Assembly: GCA_963710165.1 (NCBI GenBank)
Contig: CAVPYZ010000004.1
Span: 248,001-312,000 of the forward strand
DNA: 64,000 nucleotides
Direction: 5' to 3'
Source of the DNA: JACKIP01 sp963710165
Lineage (GTDB): Bacteria > Pseudomonadota > Alphaproteobacteria > Micavibrionales > Micavibrionaceae
The translations under genes were made by a program, and so were the position numbers. Position 1 is the first letter of the stretch. The number at the start of each line of letters is the position of its first letter. This document shows, piece by piece, positions 27,374 through 36,700 of the stretch. The notes under the pieces are model-generated. The model was not told the DNA's origin. It ran no database searches and worked only from the letters and a program-made list of their open reading frames with translations.

Positions 27374-28558
27374 TTATATGACTTTTTCCAAACGATTGAG
27401 AGCCTCTAGCATTTTCGGTTTTGAACATGCAAAACACATACGCACAAAACTCTGGCTACTTTTCCCAAAGGCGCATCCGGGCGCAAGGCTGAGGGAGACA
27501 TCATCAATCATTTCACGGCAAAACTTGATACAATCGGGTTTGTTCTTATGTTTAAAAAAGGCATAGAACGTGGCATCAATATCGGGGCATTCCAGTTGTG
27601 GGTGGGAGTCAATAAAATCCATCACCAGATCACGATTACCACGCCACAGATCAATTTGTTGCTGAATGAATTCTTCACCGTCTTTTAATGCCGTTCCCCC
27701 TGCCAGTTGAATGAAACTGGCGGGGCCCATATTATCGTATAATGCAATGTCGCGAATAACCTCTTCGGAATAAGACGGCCCGACGAGCCACCCCAGACGC
27801 CATCCCGTCATCGCATAAGCTTTTGAAAAGCTGTTGATAGTATAAAGTTTATCATCCGGTTCAGCGTGTTGCAGAAAGCTGGAGGCGTGATTGCCATCAT
27901 AAACAATGCGTCCATAAACCTCGTCTGATATAATCCAGATACCTTTTTGTCTTGCGAAATCCAGAACACTTTTTATGTCTTCATCGCGCATCATCCATCC
28001 TGTCGGGTTTGACGGGGTAACGATTAAAAGGGCTTTTGTTTTTGGTGTGACCGCCGCAAATAATTTTTCCAGATCGAGTGACCATTTATTATCTTTTAAT
28101 TCTAAGGAGACTTGTCGCACTTTGGCACGTGATATCTCTGCGGCGCCCAACAAGTTTTTCCAGATGGGCGTGACGGCGACGACTTCGTCGCCTGCATCAA
28201 GGATACTGGTAAGTGCCAGATGCATGGCAGTTGTACCGGAGCCTGTCAAAAACAGGCGATTCGTTGGAATATCTAGGTTATAAATACGTTTGTAATAGTC
28301 GGATAATTCTTGTCGGACTTCCGGAAAACCGAGGACAGGCGCATAAAAGGTTTTACCCGCCGTCATCGCACTATGTGCGGCATTGGAAATAAAATCCGGT
28401 GTTGTCGCGCATCCCTCACCTTGTCCCAAAGACAAAATATCAGGTTTCTTCCAACCATAACGCAACATTTCAGCACCGGCATTGGGCGTAAGATGCTCAA
28501 GGTCTTCTCGAAAATGATGAGAGGGTTGATTATCGTTTGTTTTTATGTTCATCAGCAT
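27374..28558 (-). CDS. Fold-type I PLP-dependent aminotransferase
   Basis: 394 residues, complete. Motifs: LSLGQGEG near the N-terminus, VTPSNPTGWMMRDED, the cofactor aspartate in WIISDEVYGRIVYDG, and SFSKAYAMTGWRLGW with the Schiff-base lysine; the arginine near the C-terminus (FVRMCFACSKP) would bind the substrate carboxylate. It belongs with aspartate/aromatic aminotransferases; the exact substrate cannot be told. The partial gene at the left edge is a distant paralogue. The start has no strong binding site; a second ATG lies 6 bases downstream. Confidence 0.9.
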   Translation of the reverse strand: MLMNIKTNDNQPSHHFREDLEHLTPNAGAEMLRYGWKKPDILSLGQGEGCATTPDFISNAAHSAMTAGKTFYAPVLGFPEVRQELSDYYKRIYNLDIPTNRLFLTGSGTTAMHLALTSILDAGDEVVAVTPIWKNLLGAAEISRAKVRQVSLELKDNKWSLDLEKLFAAVTPKTKALLIVTPSNPTGWMMRDEDIKSVLDFARQKGIWIISDEVYGRIVYDGNHASSFLQHAEPDDKLYTINSFSKAYAMTGWRLGWLVGPSYSEEVIRDIALYDNMGPASFIQLAGGTALKDGEEFIQQQIDLWRGNRDLVMDFIDSHPQLECPDIDATFYAFFKHKNKPDCIKFCREMIDDVSLSLAPGCAFGKSSQSFVRMCFACSKPKMLEALNRLEKVI

Positions 28559-28664
28559 GATTTGTACAACTTTCTGACGCTGTCCTGCAACTGAATACAG
28601 GTTGATCGCTTATCTTGAATTTAATTTTTATAAAGGGAGAGTGGCGTATGACGCTATGATATAA

Positions 28665-28772
28665 TTACTTGCGGGAACGACCAGCCGCACACGCTGATAC
28701 CGCCGCTGCTACTTTAATGGTAAAAGTGGCTGCTAATAAAACCGATGCTGTTATCAGAATTTCGATCAACAT
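28665..28772 (-). CDS. Possible 35-residue membrane peptide
   Basis: In the gap between the aminotransferase and the CinA-like gene, a minus-strand ATG opens 35 codons. They encode a hydrophobic, alanine-rich segment (ILITASVLLAATFTIKVAAA) and a basic end (GRSRK), as expected for a single-pass small membrane protein. No ribosome binding site is evident, so the call is tentative. The rest of the gap (28559-28664 and 28773-28814) shows nothing I recognise. Confidence 0.3.
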   Translation of the reverse strand: MLIEILITASVLLAATFTIKVAAAVSACAAGRSRK

Positions 28773-28814
28773 AATAATAGTTTACACATAAAGTTTTTTG
28801 TTTTGCAAATTTAA

Positions 28815-29630
28815 TTATTCATCTGCGTTAAAAACTTTATCATCCCTTACGCTTAGGGCTCTTGGCTCTTCACCATGTGCACGTACGGCTTCAATTACAC
28901 CATGCGTTGCCTTATTAAGCAAATCATCGTCTGTGCAGCGTAAAACAATACTAAGTCCCATGATACCGCCGCGATAATGTGGGTAGCTGCCTATTTCAAT
29001 GTCGGCGTATTGATCCTGTAAGTCTGAAAGATCGGGTGCGATGACGCTTTCGGGAAGGCCGCACGAAATTGTGTTGGATAAAACGGGCGCGCCGACTTCG
29101 ATCATTTCAATAATATGGTCATACATCGCGCGCATAATTTTCGGAACACCCGCCATGACAAACACATTTTCAAGATTAAATCCCGGGGCGGCAGAAACAG
29201 GATTATCAATCAGGGTTGCGCCATCGGGGATCATCGCCATTTTTTTGCGCGCATCGGTGAATTCTTTCTCACCGTAATAATCAAGCAAAATTTTATGCGC
29301 TTTATCATTTAAAACAAGGCTTGTTCCGAATGCCTTTGCAATACAGTACGCGGTAATATCGTCATGCGTCGGACCTATTCCGCCTGTGGTCATGATGTAA
29401 TCATATTTTTGACGAAGCTCGTTCACGTTCCCGATAATCGCGTCTTCTATATCGGCAATAATACGCACCTCCATCAATCGCACGCCTTTACTCAAAAGCT
29501 GTTGAGCCAGCCACGTGGTATTTGTATCCTGTGTGCGGCCAGTCAGTATTTCATTCCCGATAATAATAAGGGCCGCGGTATAATTCTTATTTGACGGCGC
29601 AATGTTTTGATTTTCTGTATCTTGTGTCAT
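28815..29630 (-). CDS. CinA-like molybdopterin-binding domain protein
   Basis: 271 residues with a MoCF/CinA N-domain: ALIIIGNEILTGRTQDTN at about 20 and TTGGIGPTHDD at about 85, the family signatures. In other bacteria the CinA N-domain acts as a pyrophosphatase on ADP-ribose or NADH derivatives, while MoaB/MogA relatives act in molybdenum cofactor synthesis. The C-terminal nicotinamide-mononucleotide deamidase domain of full-length CinA is absent, which is common in Alphaproteobacteria, where it is a separate gene. It diverges from map. Confidence 0.88.
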   Translation of the reverse strand: MTQDTENQNIAPSNKNYTAALIIIGNEILTGRTQDTNTTWLAQQLLSKGVRLMEVRIIADIEDAIIGNVNELRQKYDYIMTTGGIGPTHDDITAYCIAKAFGTSLVLNDKAHKILLDYYGEKEFTDARKKMAMIPDGATLIDNPVSAAPGFNLENVFVMAGVPKIMRAMYDHIIEMIEVGAPVLSNTISCGLPESVIAPDLSDLQDQYADIEIGSYPHYRGGIMGLSIVLRCTDDDLLNKATHGVIEAVRAHGEEPRALSVRDDKVFNADE

Positions 29631-29740
29631 ATCTGTCGTTACTAATTGTTTTTCTGATTATTCTTTTATATAAAAGAGGAAGCTCTACATTTTAAGTAGG
29701 GCAATATAATATTTTTTAAATAGTAATTGAAAGTGTTTTC

Positions 29741-30553
29741 ATGTTTCAGGCAAGTCGTCAAAAAAATGCCGCCGGGGTCGAGCTTCATTCTTTGGAAGAT
29801 TTTGAGGGGATGCGACGTGCCGGAAAATTGGCGGCAGAGACACTGGATATGATTACCGAACATGTCGTTCCGGGCGTTACAACAGAAGAGCTGGACAAGC
29901 TGTGTTATGACTTTATTACAAAGAATGGCGCTGTTCCTGCGCCGCTTAATTATAAGGGATTTCCCAAATCGATATGTACATCGATTAACCATGTTGTTTG
30001 CCATGGTATTCCAAGTGAGAAAAAGCTTCAGAACGGCGATATCGTAAACATTGATGTAACGGCCATTCTGGATGGATGGCATGGTGATACCAGTCGTATG
30101 TATGGTGTGGGCGATAAAGTATCCGTCAAGGCAAAACGTTTGATGGATGTCACATATGACGCTCTTATGCGCGGTATAGAAGTCGTAAAGCCGGGCGCAA
30201 CGTTAGGGGATATCGGATTTGCCATTCAGGATTACGCGGAAAGTCAGCGATTTTCTGTTGTGCGTGATTTCTGCGGGCACGGATTAGGTAAAGTTTTTCA
30301 TTCACCGCCATCAGTTGTGCATTACGGCGAGCGCGGCATGGGAATGCGACTGGAACCCGGTATGTTTTTTACAATAGAGCCGATGATCAATGCCGGCGGC
30401 TTCGCAACAAAAACCTTGCCAGACGGTTGGACAGCGGTAACGCGTGATCGTTCGCTCTCTGCACAATATGAACACTCCTTAGCGGTAACAGAAGACGGTT
30501 TTGAAATATTTACACATTCGCCGAAGGGTTATAAAAGCTGGCCTTATGAATAG
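29741..30553 (+). CDS. map: Methionine aminopeptidase type I
   Basis: Removes the initiator methionine from new proteins. The five metal ligands of the pita-bread fold are visible: two Asp (NIDVTAILDGWHGDTSR), His (CGHGLGKVFH), Glu (FTIEPM) and Glu (YEHSLAV). The fingerprint ICTSINHVVCHGIP is intact. An extra N-terminal stretch of about 15 residues precedes the core. 270 residues is standard for type Ia. radC follows 17 bases later. Confidence 0.96.
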   Translation: MFQASRQKNAAGVELHSLEDFEGMRRAGKLAAETLDMITEHVVPGVTTEELDKLCYDFITKNGAVPAPLNYKGFPKSICTSINHVVCHGIPSEKKLQNGDIVNIDVTAILDGWHGDTSRMYGVGDKVSVKAKRLMDVTYDALMRGIEVVKPGATLGDIGFAIQDYAESQRFSVVRDFCGHGLGKVFHSPPSVVHYGERGMGMRLEPGMFFTIEPMINAGGFATKTLPDGWTAVTRDRSLSAQYEHSLAVTEDGFEIFTHSPKGYKSWPYE

Positions 30554-30570
30554 GTAGCTTAGAAATAAGA

Positions 30571-31269
30571 ATGACAATAGCAAAGGCAAAAGTAGAAGAA
30601 CCGCATTATAAAGGACATCGTGATCGTCTGCGTCAGCGATTTATCCACGGCGGCGCGGACGCACTTGCTGATTATGAGCTGCTAGAACTTTTATTATTCA
30701 TGGCAATCCCGCGCAAGGATGTGAAGCCACTTGCCAAAGATTTAATCAAGATATTCGGGTCTTATAAAAATGTGTTGAATGCCTCTCATGAAAAACTGGC
30801 GGCATTTAACGGCCTGTCCGAAACGTCTGCGATCACACTTAAATCTGTTCAGGCGGCGGCACAACGTTTGATGAAGCAGGAAATCATAAATATGCCTGTG
30901 CTCAATTCTTGGGCCAGATTGATTGATTATTGTACAGCAACCATGGCGCATGAAAAACGTGAATTTTTTAGAATATTGTTTTTAAATAAAAAGAATGAGT
31001 TAATTGCAGATGAAGTCCAAGGGCAGGGAACTGTCGATCATACGCCCGTTTATGTACGTGAGGTTGCGCGCCGATCATTGGAATTGGGGGCAACCGCACT
31101 AATTCTGGTTCATAATCATCCAAGCGGTGACGCAACACCATCGCAAGAAGATATTGAAATGACACGCGAGATTGTTGATGCGCTTGAACCATTGAGTGTT
31201 ATTGTGCATGATCACTTGATTATTTCGAAAAATGGACATACAAGTTTTCGTAGTCAGGGATTGATTTAG
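30571..31269 (+). CDS. radC: RadC/JAMM-domain protein
   Basis: 232 residues. An N-terminal helix-hairpin-helix region (DYELLELLLFMAIPRKD) is followed by an MPN/JAMM domain with the metal-binding HNHPSGDATPSQED. Despite its name, RadC is not established as a repair protein. Length and motifs are normal. Confidence 0.95.
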   Translation: MTIAKAKVEEPHYKGHRDRLRQRFIHGGADALADYELLELLLFMAIPRKDVKPLAKDLIKIFGSYKNVLNASHEKLAAFNGLSETSAITLKSVQAAAQRLMKQEIINMPVLNSWARLIDYCTATMAHEKREFFRILFLNKKNELIADEVQGQGTVDHTPVYVREVARRSLELGATALILVHNHPSGDATPSQEDIEMTREIVDALEPLSVIVHDHLIISKNGHTSFRSQGLI

Positions 31270-31280
31270 GGAAAATACAT

Positions 31281-31709
31281 ATGTGGGAGATTACCAAAGA
31301 TTTTGGAAAGCATTACAAGTCGACTGCCATTAAGTTGACATGTGCCTTATTGTTAGTTTTTTTAGCGGTGCAATATAAATCACTAGGGCAACGCTCTAAC
31401 GCGCACGCACTAAATCTGCAAATAAGAAACGGTATGGTTGACAGATTATGTATTACGTCTTCTAAGAAGATATTTGTAGATCAAAATGGAGTTTATGGTT
31501 TGGTGGGTGAGAGAAAAATATATATACCAGATGAATGGGGTAATACGACCAAGCGAGATAATTTAAATTTGGCAATCGTTATCAATAATGGCAGATATGA
31601 TCATCGTGTGTTCGAAGTTGATGATAGTAATGCCAGAATGCTTCTCCAGAAACAAGGTATTGAAGGATGTCAGAGTTTTAGTAAACAACGAAGAAAAGTG
31701 ATATTTTAA
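31281..31709 (+). CDS. Membrane-anchored protein of unknown function
   Basis: 142 residues: one hydrophobic helix at about 18-36 (IKLTCALLLVFLAVQYKS), then a small domain with two cysteines (RLCITSS, EGCQSF) that would lie in the periplasm, and a basic end. No family recognised. It is sandwiched between radC (11 bases) and purB (0 bases) in an apparent operon, and the purB start immediately follows its stop. Confidence 0.7.
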   Translation: MWEITKDFGKHYKSTAIKLTCALLLVFLAVQYKSLGQRSNAHALNLQIRNGMVDRLCITSSKKIFVDQNGVYGLVGERKIYIPDEWGNTTKRDNLNLAIVINNGRYDHRVFEVDDSNARMLLQKQGIEGCQSFSKQRRKVIF

Positions 31710-33008
31710 ATGATCCCACGCTATACACGTAAAGAAATGGCTGACATATGGTCGGCTGATAATAAATTCCGCATCATGCTGGAAATTGAAACTTTGGCCG
31801 CCGAAAAAATGGAAGGGCTTGGCACAATTCCCAAAGGCGTTTCCAAGGCAGTTCGTGAAAAAGGCGGGTTTGATATTGATCGCATTGATGAGATCGAAAA
31901 AGAAGTGAAGCACGATGTAATTGCTTTTTTAACATCTGTTGCAGAACATGTGGGGGAAGAGGCCAGATATGTTCATCAAGGTATGACATCATCAGATATT
32001 CTGGATACGACATTCTCGGTACAATTAAAAGAAACTGCCGAATTATTAATGACTGGTTTGGACAGGCTTTGTAACGCACTTGAGAAACGCGCGAAAGAGC
32101 ATAAGAATACGCTCTGTATTGGGCGATCTCACGGTATTCACGCGGAGCCTACGACATTCGGTTTGAAACTGGCGGGTCATTATGCCGCTTTCAACCGTGC
32201 CAAACAAAGGTTGGAAGACGCCAAGAAAGAAATAGCCGTCTGTGCAATATCCGGGGCTGTCGGAACATATGCAACAGTAGATCCGCAGGTTGAGAGTTAT
32301 ATCGCTTATAAAATGGGGCTAACACCTGAGCATGTCTCAACACAGGTTATTCCGCGTGATCGTCATGCCATGTTCTTCTCAGTCTTGGGTGTAATTGCCA
32401 GTTCGATTGAAAATTTGTCGATCGAAATTCGTCACTTACAAAGAACTGAGGTGCGTGAGGCAGAAGAATTCTTTTCGAAAGGGCAGAAGGGATCATCTGC
32501 CATGCCGCATAAGCGTAATCCTATTTTGACCGAAAATCTGACCGGTCTTGCTAGACTGGTTCGGGCGGCGGTGGTTCCCGCCATGGAAAATGTCGCATTG
32601 TGGCATGAGCGTGATATTTCCCATTCTTCTGTTGAGCGTAATATTGCACCGGATGCAACGGTTACACTTGATTTTGCCTTAAATCGTATGGCGAATGTGA
32701 TCGAAAATCTTCTGATTTATCCTGATACAATGATGGCTAATATGGAACGGACAGGCGGCTTGGTCTTTTCGCAAAGAACGATGTTGGCAATGACACAGGC
32801 AGGAATTTCACGCGAAGATGCGTATCGTATTGTTCAAAGTTCGGCGATGAAAGTCTGGGAAAATATAGGGCATACAACATTCAGAGCGGAGATTGAGGCC
32901 AATGGAGATGTAACGGCGAAGCTAACCAAAGACGATCTTGATAAGATTTTTGATTATAATGTGTATATTCAAAACATAGACAAAATTTTCCAGAGAACAT
33001 TTGCTTAA
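31710..33008 (+). CDS. purB: Adenylosuccinate lyase
   Basis: Cleaves SAICAR in purine synthesis and adenylosuccinate in AMP synthesis. The 432-residue protein shows the fumarase/aspartase superfamily signature GSSAMPHKRNPI near residue 265, the catalytic region QGMTSSDILDT (about 90) and GRSHGIHAEPTTFG (about 137). Start immediately follows the upstream gene. Confidence 0.97.
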   Translation: MIPRYTRKEMADIWSADNKFRIMLEIETLAAEKMEGLGTIPKGVSKAVREKGGFDIDRIDEIEKEVKHDVIAFLTSVAEHVGEEARYVHQGMTSSDILDTTFSVQLKETAELLMTGLDRLCNALEKRAKEHKNTLCIGRSHGIHAEPTTFGLKLAGHYAAFNRAKQRLEDAKKEIAVCAISGAVGTYATVDPQVESYIAYKMGLTPEHVSTQVIPRDRHAMFFSVLGVIASSIENLSIEIRHLQRTEVREAEEFFSKGQKGSSAMPHKRNPILTENLTGLARLVRAAVVPAMENVALWHERDISHSSVERNIAPDATVTLDFALNRMANVIENLLIYPDTMMANMERTGGLVFSQRTMLAMTQAGISREDAYRIVQSSAMKVWENIGHTTFRAEIEANGDVTAKLTKDDLDKIFDYNVYIQNIDKIFQRTFA

Positions 33009-33457
33009 TGAAATATATTTCTGCTATTTTCTGCCTATTCATTTTGACCGCTTGTGCGGAGAGTAATGTTCCGCCATCGCAAAATGAGCTTCAAACGGCG
33101 GCTACAAAGAGCTATGCCAAGATTAATGAGGAAGTTGCCAAGATTGCTAATGAATGTCGTGGGCAGGGCGGTGTTATTGTCAATCCGCTTAAGGCAATGA
33201 AATGCACGTCGGTTTGTTCGTTTGATCCGAAAGATTGTAAAAAATTACCTACTGTAGATATTACCGACTTTAAAAAACTTGCTTGCGTCGAAGCGGTTGG
33301 TCAACCGGGGTGGGTATGTGATTATCAATATGCCGTATCTTCACAAAGTGCATTTCTATTGAAAATGTTCAAAAATCTTTACGGTTCAGAAACAGTTTTA
33401 AAAGGACGGTTCTTCAAAAGTGACGCAGGTGAGTGGATGATGGTTCCATATCAGTAG
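33008..33457 (+). CDS. Predicted lipoprotein of unknown function
   Basis: 149 residues; the start overlaps the purB stop (TAATG). The signal MKYISAIFCLFILTAC ends in the lipobox LTAC, so residue 16 would be lipidated. Six further cysteines (ECRGQG, MKCTSVCSF, DCKK, LACVEAV, VCDYQ) suggest disulfide bonds in the mature domain. No family recognised. Confidence 0.8.
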   Translation: MKYISAIFCLFILTACAESNVPPSQNELQTAATKSYAKINEEVAKIANECRGQGGVIVNPLKAMKCTSVCSFDPKDCKKLPTVDITDFKKLACVEAVGQPGWVCDYQYAVSSQSAFLLKMFKNLYGSETVLKGRFFKSDAGEWMMVPYQ

Positions 33458-33745
33458 GCTATTTTTTTTCAAAAAATATATAAGGTAGAATTAATTTTCG
33501 TAATACAATGAATGCGGCATGGTTCTTGCTTATCTCTTTGACATTATTATTGTTAAAAATGTTAGATTTCTTGCTTTTTCAAGGTAAAGAGAGTACTTAG
33601 ATAAATATTAATTTTATATGAATAAGTATTTAAGATTTTATTAACATAATAATTGACAAATAGATGTTATGTAATGTATATTGCCATAACAATTAATTAA
33701 TAAAGTATTAACGTTTCCGTGTGAGGGACATTTTTAGGAGCTAAA
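33458..33745 (+). promoter_or_regulatory. Promoter region of the adhesin locus
   Basis: This 288-base AT-rich gap has a near-consensus sigma-70 promoter: TTGACA at 33653-33658, an 18-base spacer and TATATT at 33677-33682. Transcription would begin near 33689, about 57 bases before the adhesin ATG, which has GGAGC shortly upstream. The remaining sequence shows no gene or terminator. Confidence 0.6.
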
Positions 33746-36700
33746 ATGACACAACAAAATACACTTCCAACTGAAGAGACTACAAAAGAAAATCAGGGCT
33801 TTATAGGTGCTGATGAAAGCAATCAGCAAGCGGCGGCAGATCTAACTGTTTGTTCCTTAGAGGACTTAACATTACAGTCACAAGATATTGCTGATATCTC
33901 TTTAGAAAATAATACGTTATTTATTACATTAAAAGACGGTTCGGAAGTTGTGATTGAAAACTTTCAATCAGTTATGGCCGCGACTGGTATTCAAGAGCTG
34001 ACTTTGGCAGATGGTACGGTTGTCGATCTTTCTAACCTTGATATGGCTGTTATTGAAACAACAGACCAAGAGGGCGCACAAGAAGCTGCCGTAACCAATA
34101 TTCAAGATACAAACGAACAAGCTGAAGCTGTTAATGCTCCGACAGAAGAAACGCTTGAAACAGTCATCGCCGAAGGCACACAAGACGAAACAGTTATTGA
34201 TGAGGTCATTGAAAATATAGCTTCAATTGAAACGGCTGCCGGTGAAGACGCAGAAGAAGTTGTCATTGCGCAAACAAACGATTTAGGTAACATAGAGGTT
34301 GTTGAAATTGAACCAGCCGCAGGGCAGCAAACGCTTGCCCAGATTGCTCAGGAACTTGCAGCTGTTGAACCCGCTGCCGGTGATGCAGGCGCACCTGGTG
34401 CTGGTGGTCGTGGCGGTTATGGCTTTGATAGTACTGCTGATGTTGTCAATATTACGGCTCTTAACTCTATCGGTCCGATTGGCCCGACACAGCTACAATA
34501 CGGTATCTCCAACCAGACAGATGATCTATTTTTCTTGGAGCCGCTTTCAGCTCCGCTTCTAAGTGTAAATGGCGGCGTTGATAATGCGATTGTAAAAGAA
34601 GATAGCAGTATTTTTGTTCCGATTATTGCATCGCTACAGGGCGGTGATACAGATGACCAAATTCTAACACTTACAATTTCAGGCGTTGATGAAGCGACAG
34701 CCTTGACTGGCGGTTTTCTGCCGACAACTACCCCTGGTGTTTATGCGATCACGCTTCCGCAAGGACAAGATTATGATGGTGGAATTACAGTTTCCCCCGA
34801 AGCACAAAGCGATGTCGATCTTGGTCAATTCAGTGTCATTGCAACGGCTTCCAATCCCAGCACAGGCGAAACTGAAAGTGTTTCTGATGATGCAACAATT
34901 ATCACAGATGCGGTGGCAGACAAGCCAGAAGTAGACGGTGAAGATGCAAGCACATTTGCAAATAATGCTTTAGACGTTGATGTTGAAGGCAGCCTTGGCG
35001 CCGATAAAGATGGTTCCGAAACCATTACAGGTTATACGATTACAAGCACCGACGGCCTGAGTGGTTTTACATTCAGTGCAGGCACATATGATGCGGCAAC
35101 AAATACGCTAACTCTTGACCCTTCCGATTGGGCAGGTCTTCAAGTGACACCACCAACTGATTTTGTTGGCTCAATTGATCTTGACGTTACAATCTTTAAT
35201 GCGGAAACAAATCTTTCTGACTCAGAAGATGATGATAGCGATAATACAAACAGCGCAACAGACTCATTTACGCTTTCTTGGGCAAAGGGGCCTGAAATTA
35301 CCTATGAATTCAGCGCACAAGTTGATGGTGATACTGGTCTTGTTAAAGAAGATGGTACGCTTGAGCTTGAGCTTAATGTTGATGCAGGCGATGCCGCTGG
35401 TCCTGTTGATGGTGATGAAGTTTTGACTGTCAAAATCGAAGGCATTGAAGCGACGTGGGACGTTATTCTTCCCGGTCAATCAGGCGCGGTTTGGGTTGAA
35501 ACATCACCCGGCACGTTTGAAATTACTTTACCTGCAGGTGAAGATTATACGGGCACACTATCTTTCACACCACCTGCAAACAGCGACGAAGATCACCCGC
35601 AAATTACAATCTCTGCCAGTGTTTTTGATCCTGTTCTGAATGCAACAGCAGGCGATAGTGACACGATTGATATCGTAACAGACGCAGTTGCAGATAAGCC
35701 CGAAGTAGACGGTGAAGATACAAGCACACTTATAAATCAGCCTCTTGATCTGGATATTACAGGCGCTTCTTGGTGATGACAAGGATACATCTGAAACAAT
35801 CACGGGTTACACGATTACAAGTACGGATGACCTGAGTGGTTTTACATTCAGTGCAGGCACATATGATGCGGCGACAAATACATTAACTCTTGATCCTGCC
35901 GATCTTGCCGATTTGCAAGTAACGCCCCCGACAGATTACGTTGGTTCCGTTGACCTTGAAGTTACAGTCTTTAATGCGGAAACAAATCTTTCTGACGAAG
36001 AGTTTGATAGTAGTGATAATACAAACACCGCGACTGATACATTCACACTAACATGGGTCAATGGCCCTGTTATTACATATAACTTTAGCAGTGAAGTCGA
36101 TGGTGATAGCGGTTTGGTTAAAGAAGATTCTTCTGTAACGCTTAATCTGGATGTTGATAATATTGACCCTGTCGGTCCGGTTGCAGGTGATGAAGTTTTG
36201 AGTATTACGATCAGCGATCTGGAAACATCTTGGGATATTGATCTGGCTGGTCAATCAGGGTCTGAATGGGTTGAAACATCACCTGGTACATATACAATCA
36301 CACTTCCTGCCGGTGAAAGTTATGAGGGCGAAATTACATTTACACCGCCTGTTGACAGCGACCTTGATCACCCGACATTTACGATTACAGCAAGTGTGAC
36401 TGATCCTGTTCTTGAGATTACACAAACAGCAACAGCCACTGTTGATATTGTTACAGACGCAGTTATTGATACGCCGACGCTTACTGTTCTTGATGCCAAT
36501 GTCGAAGAATCAAAAACGGTTGCTCTTGATATTTCAGCTGCCATTGGTGAAACAGGTGAGAACATCTCTGAAACAATTACAGAGATTACACTTTCCGGTT
36601 TACCAGAAGGCGCAACGCTAAATAACGGTACGTTTAACGCCGTGACACAAACGTGGACATTAACATTAGATGATTTGTCTGCACTGGAAGTTACTATTCC

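Noticed and set aside
35745..35780. Programmed ribosomal frameshifting in the adhesin
   Set aside because: No slippery heptamer or downstream stem was seen, and the one-base difference between otherwise equal repeats argues for an indel.
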